Origin: Sipunculus nudus
Taxonomy: Eukaryota > Annelida > Sipuncula > Golfingiida > Sipunculidae
Direction of reading: 5' to 3'
Length of the DNA: 64,000 bases
Assembly: GCA_026874595.1 (NCBI GenBank)
Contig: CM049309.1
Coordinates: 43,105,079 to 43,169,078, forward strand
The number at the start of each line of letters is the position of its first letter. Position 1 is the stretch's first letter. Below, in pieces: positions 59,215-64,000 of this stretch. The position numbers and the translations under genes are program-made. Under the pieces are notes generated by a model. That model was not told the DNA's origin. It saw only the letters and a program-made list of their open reading frames with translations, and ran no database searches.

Positions 59215-62200
59215 CCTACCTGCAAGGTTCTACATCGTTTGCCATAAATTCCTGATGGTATTCTGACTGCAGCGTTCTGTGTAATTTGCCATATTCCTGA
59301 TGACATCGTGGTTATAAAGTTCTGGATCGTTTGCCATATTTCTGCTGACATCCCATTTACAGCGCTCTGCATCGTTTGCCATAACCCTGCTGTTAGCCTA
59401 TCTGCACCGTTCTGTATCATTTGCCATATTTCTGATTACATCCTGGCTGTAGTGTTCTGCATATTTTGACATATTCCTGATGTTATCCAAGCTGCAGCGT
59501 ATATTCGAGCTGCCATATTCCTCCATTTATCCTATCTGCACAGTTCTGCGTCATTTACCATATTCCTGATGACTTCCTGGTTATAGCGTTCTGCATCGAT
59601 TGCCATATTCCTGCAGTTATCTTAGCTGGGGCGTTCAGCATTGTTTGCCATATATCTGATGTTATCTAGCTGCAGTGTTTTGCATCGTTTGCCATATTCC
59701 TTTTGTTATCTTAGCTGCTTTGTTCTGCATCGTTTGCCATATCCCTGCTGTTATCTTAGCTGTTCCTTTCTGCATCCCTTGCCATATTCCAGTTTTATCT
59801 TAGATACTCCTTTCTGCATCATTTACCATAATCCTGCTGTTATCTTAACTGCACCATTCTGCATCATATGCCATATTCCTGCTGTTATCTTAGCTGCATC
59901 GTGCTGCATCATTTGCCATATTCCTGCTGTTATCTTAGCTGCACCGTCTGCATCATATGCCAGATTCCTGCTGTTATCTTAGCTGCATCGTGCGGCATCA
60001 TTTGCCATAATCCTGCTGTTATCTTAGCTGCACCGTTCTGCAGCATATGCCATATTCCTTCTGTTATCTTATCTGCACCGTTCTGCATCATTTGCCATAT
60101 TCCTGCTGTTATCTTAGCTGCACCGTTCTGAATCATTTGCCACATTCCTGCTGTTATCCTAGCTGCACCGTTCTGAATCATTTGCCATATTCCTGCTGTT
60201 ATCTAAGCTGCCCCGTTCTGCATCATTTGCCATATTCCTGCTGTTATCTAAGCTGCACCGTTCTGAATCATTTGCCATATTCCTGCTGTTATCCTAGCTG
60301 CAGCGTTCACCACCGTTGTAATATTCAAATCTGCAATGCTGGCAATACTCCTCCTGTTATCCTGGCTATAACGTTCGGCATCGTTTGTGATATCCCTGCT
60401 GGTATCATATCTGCAGCGTTCTGTATAGTTTGCAATATTCCCGATGACATCCTGGTTATAGTGTTCTGCATCGCTTGCAATATTCCAGTTTTATCTTAGA
60501 TGCTCCTTTCTGCATCATTTGCCATATTCCTGCTGTTATCTTAGCTGCACCTTTCTGCATCAAATGCCATATTCCTGCTGTTATCCTAGCTGCACCGTTC
60601 TGAATCATTTGCCATATTCCTGCTGTTATCCTTGCTGCATCGTTCTTAATCATTTGGCATATTCCTGCTGTTACCTTAGCTGCACCGTTCTGCATCAAAT
60701 GACATATTCCTGCTGTTATCTTAGCTGCCCCGTTCTGCATCATTTGCCATATTCCTGCTGTTATCTTAACTGCACCGTTCTGAATCATTTGCAATATTCC
60801 TGCTGTTATCCTAGCTGCAGCGTTCTCCACGGTTATAATATTCAAATCTGCAATGCTGGCAATACTCCTCCTGTCATCTTGGCTATAACGTTCGGCATCG
60901 TTTGTGATATCCCTGCTGGTATCATATCTGCAGCGTTCTGTATAGTTTGCAATATTCCCGATGACATCCTGGTTATAGCGTTTTGCATCGTTTGCCATAT
61001 TCCTGCTTTTATCTTATCTGCTGTTATCCTAGCTGCAGCGTTCACCACCATTGTAATATTCAAATCTGCAATGCTGGAAATACTCCTCCTGTTATCTTGG
61101 CTATAACGTTCGGCATCGTTTGTCATATCCCTGCTGGTATCATATCTGCAACGTTCTGTATAGTTTGGACATCCTAGTTATAGTGTTCTGCATTGCTTGC
61201 CATATTCCAGTTTTATCTTAGATGCTCCTTTCTGCATCATTTGCCATATTCCTTCTGTTATCTTAGCTGCACCTTTCTGCATCATATGCCATATTCCTGC
61301 TGCTAACCTTGCTGCACCGTTCTGAATCATTTGCCATATTCCTGCTGTTATCCTTGCTGCACCGTTCTGAATCATTTGGCATATTCCTGCTGTTACCTTA
61401 GCTGCACCGTTCTGCATCATTTGGCATATTCCTGCTGTTATCTTAGCTGCACCGTTCTGCATCATTTGCCATATTCCTGCTGTTATCTTAACTGCACCGT
61501 TCTGAATCATTTGCCATATTCCTGCTGTTATCCTAGCTGCAGCGTTCTCCACGGTTATAATATTCAAATCTGCAATGCTGGCAATACTCCTTCTGTCATC
61601 TTGGCTATAACGTTCGGCATCGTTTGTGATATCCCTGCTGGTATCATATCTGCAGCGTTCTGTATAGTTTGCAATATTCCCGATGACAACCTGGTTATAG
61701 CGTTCTGCATCGTTTGCCATATTCCTGCTTTTATCTTATCTGCACCGTTCTGCATCATTTGTCATATTCCTGCTGTTATCTTAGCTGCACTGTTCTGCAT
61801 CATTTGGCATATTCCTGCTGGTATCATAGCTGCAGCGTTCTGTATAGTTTGCAATATTCCCGATGACATCCTGGTTATAGCGCTCTGCATCATTTGCCAT
61901 ATTCCTGCTGTTATCTAAGCTGCCCCGTTCTGCATCATTTGCCATATTCCTGCTGTTATCTTAACTGCACCGTTCTGAATCATTTGCCATATTCCTGCTG
62001 TTATCCTAGCTGCAGCGTTCACCACCGTTGTAATATTCAAATCTGCAATGCTGGCAATACTCCTCCTGTTATCTTGGCTATGACGTTCGGCATCGTTTGT
62101 GATATCCCTGCTGGTATCATATCTGCAGCGTTCTGTATAGTTTGCAATATTCCCGATGACATCCTGGTTATAGTGTTCTGCATCGCTTGCAATATTCCAG

Positions 62201-64000
62201 TTTTATCTTAGATGCTCCTTTCTGCATCATTTGCCATATTCCTGCTGTTATCTTAGCTGCACCTTTCTGCATCAAATGCCATATTCCTGCTGTTATCCTT
62301 GCTGCACCGTTCTGAATCATTTGCCATATTCCTGCTGTTATCTTAGCTGCACCGTTCTGCATCATTTGCCATATTCCTGCTGTTATCTTAGCTGCACCGT
62401 TCTGAATCATTTGCAATATTCCTGCTGTTATCCTAGCTGCAGCGTTCTCCACGGTTGAAATATTCAAATCTGTTATCTTGGCTATAACGTTCGGCATCGT
62501 TTGTGATATCCCTGCTGGTATCATATCTGCAGCGTTCTGTATAGTTTGCAATATTCCCGATGACATCCTGGTTATAGTGTTCTGCATCGCTTGCAATATT
62601 CCAGTTTTATCTTAGATGCTCCTTTCTGCATCATTTGCCATATTCCTGCTGTTATCTTAGCTGCACCGTTCTGAATCATTTGGCATATTCCTGCTGTTAT
62701 CCTAGCTGCACCGTTCTGAATCATTTGGCATATTCCTGCTGTTATCCTTGCTGCACCGTTCTGCATCATTTGCCATATTCCTGCTGTTACCTTAGCTGCA
62801 CCGTTCTGAATCATTTGCAATATTCCTGCTGTTATCCTAGCTGCAGCGTTCTCCACGGTTGTAATATTCAAATCTGTTATCTTGGCTATAACGTTCGGCA
62901 TCGTTTGTGATATCCCTGCTGGTATCATATCTGCAGTGTTCTGTATAGTTTGCAATATTCCCGATGACATCCTAGTAATAGTGTTCTGCATCGCTTGCAA
63001 TATTCCAGTTTTATCTTAGATGCTCCTTTCTGCATCATTTGCCATATTCCTGCTGTTATCTTAGCTGCACCTTTCTGCATCAAATGCCATATTCCTGCTG
63101 TTATCCTTGCTGCACCGTTCTGAATCATTTACCATATTCCTGCTGTTATCTTAGCTGCACCGTTCTGCATCAAATGCCATATTCCTGCTGTTATCCTTGC
63201 TGCACCGTTCTGAATCATTTGCCATATTCCTGCTGTTATCTTAGCTGCACCGTTCTGCATCATTTGCCATATTCCTGCTGTTATCTTAGCTGCACCGTTC
63301 TGAATCATTTGCCATATTCCTGCTGTTATCCTAGCTGCAGCGTTCTCCACGGTTGTAATATTCAAATCTGTTATCTTGGCTATAACGTTCGGCATCGTTT
63401 GTGATATCCCTGCTGGTATCATATCTGCAGCGTTCTGTATAGTTTGCAATATTCCCGATGACATCCTGGTTATAGTGTTCTGCATCGCTTGCAATATTCC
63501 AGTTTTATCTTAGATGCTCCTTTCTGCATCATTTGCCATATTCCTGCTGTTATCTTAGCTGCACCGTTCTGAATCATTTGGCATATTCCTGCTGTTATCC
63601 TAGCTGCACCGTTCTGAATCATTTGGCATATTCCTGCTGTTATCCTTGCTGCACCGTTCTGCATCATTTGCCATATTCCTGCTGTTATCTTAGCTGCACC
63701 GTTCTGAATCATTTGCAATATTCCTGCTGTTATCCTAGCTGCAGCGTTCTCCACGGTTGTAATATTCAAATCTGTTATCTTGGCTATAACGTTCGGCATC
63801 GTTTGTGATATCCCTGCTGGTATCATATCTGCAGTGTTCTGTATAGTTTGCAATATTCCCGATGACATCCTGGTTATAGTGTTCTGCATCGCTTGCAATA
63901 TTCCAGTTTTATCTTAGATGCTCCTTTCTGCATCATTTGCCATATTCCTGCTGTTATCTTAGCTGCACCTTTCTGCATCAAATGCCATATTCCTGCTGTT
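59215..64000. repeat. 45-bp satellite with higher-order structure (continues past the window)
   Basis: The 45-bp monomer centres on CCATATTCCTGCTGTTATC followed by TTAGCTGCACCGTTCTGAATCATTTG. Monomers at the left edge (59,215-59,750) are diverged; to the right they become nearly identical. A 44-bp variant, CCAGTTTTATCTTAGATGCT, marks higher-order units at 59,789, 60,485, 61,207, 62,197, 62,601, 63,005, 63,499 and 63,903. The last intervals are 404, 404, 494 and 404 bp (8x45+44 or 10x45+44). Because 45 is a multiple of three, open frames run on both strands (15-residue repeats MIQNGAAKITAGIWQ and HLPYSCCYLSCTVLN). The 44-bp variant breaks the register in every unit and there is no gene context, so coding is unlikely. 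Confidence 0.93.

Noticed and set aside
59641-63898. Cys/Tyr-rich and Ala/Ile/Gln-rich open frames up to 195 codons
   Set aside because: By-products of a 45-bp satellite. The frame is broken by a 44-bp monomer in each higher-order unit and both strands are equally open.

Overview
The window is invertebrate nuclear DNA. It is AT-rich and gene-poor, with spliced genes, many microsatellites and minisatellites, a tRNA-derived SINE, hAT and other DNA-transposon relics, and a large satellite array at the right edge. The gene types (a NIT-domain membrane protein and a TGF-beta-type ligand) and this repeat landscape fit a lophotrochozoan, most likely a mollusc. That placement is inference; no species can be named from sequence alone. 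There is no operon, rRNA gene or credible functional tRNA gene.

Layout. 1-4.9 kb is non-coding and includes a ~120-bp Asp-codon-rich minisatellite (2.6-4.1 kb). 4892-5907 (+) is the last exon of a single-pass membrane protein whose ectodomain looks like a NIT (nitrate/nitrite-sensing) fold, with a short tail and no catalytic domain. 6-43 kb has no recognisable gene. It holds MITE-like elements, a 34-bp minisatellite, a TAG-rich array, a ~68-bp minisatellite, a SINE and a diverged ~1.4-1.8 kb tandem duplication (34.9-38.06 kb). Two AT-moderate, TAAT-containing islands may be regulatory.

43.7-48.5 kb (-) is a complete two-exon TGF-beta superfamily ligand gene. Splice sites and phase match and predict 376 aa. 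A TATA box and initiator-like sequence lie just upstream. Its ~3.65 kb intron carries a TTAA-flanked MITE containing a perfect forkhead-type palindrome.

53,020-55,676 is an almost intact hAT transposon: a perfect 8-bp target duplication, terminal inverted repeats, subterminal palindromes and a full-length transposase frame broken only by two in-frame stops. It sits inside a pre-existing ~135-bp tandem repeat. Around 57.6 kb is a promoter-like NRF1/ETS cluster without a recognisable gene. From ~59.2 kb to the end is a 45-bp satellite organised into 404/494-bp higher-order units that alternate as A and B types.

The two genes show no functional link beyond both being cell-surface or signalling proteins. 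The most noteworthy items are the tail-truncated NIT-type receptor, the TGF-beta ligand with an atypical cysteine start and cleavage site, the nested satellite and the hAT insertion. No clearly new multi-gene system is visible.
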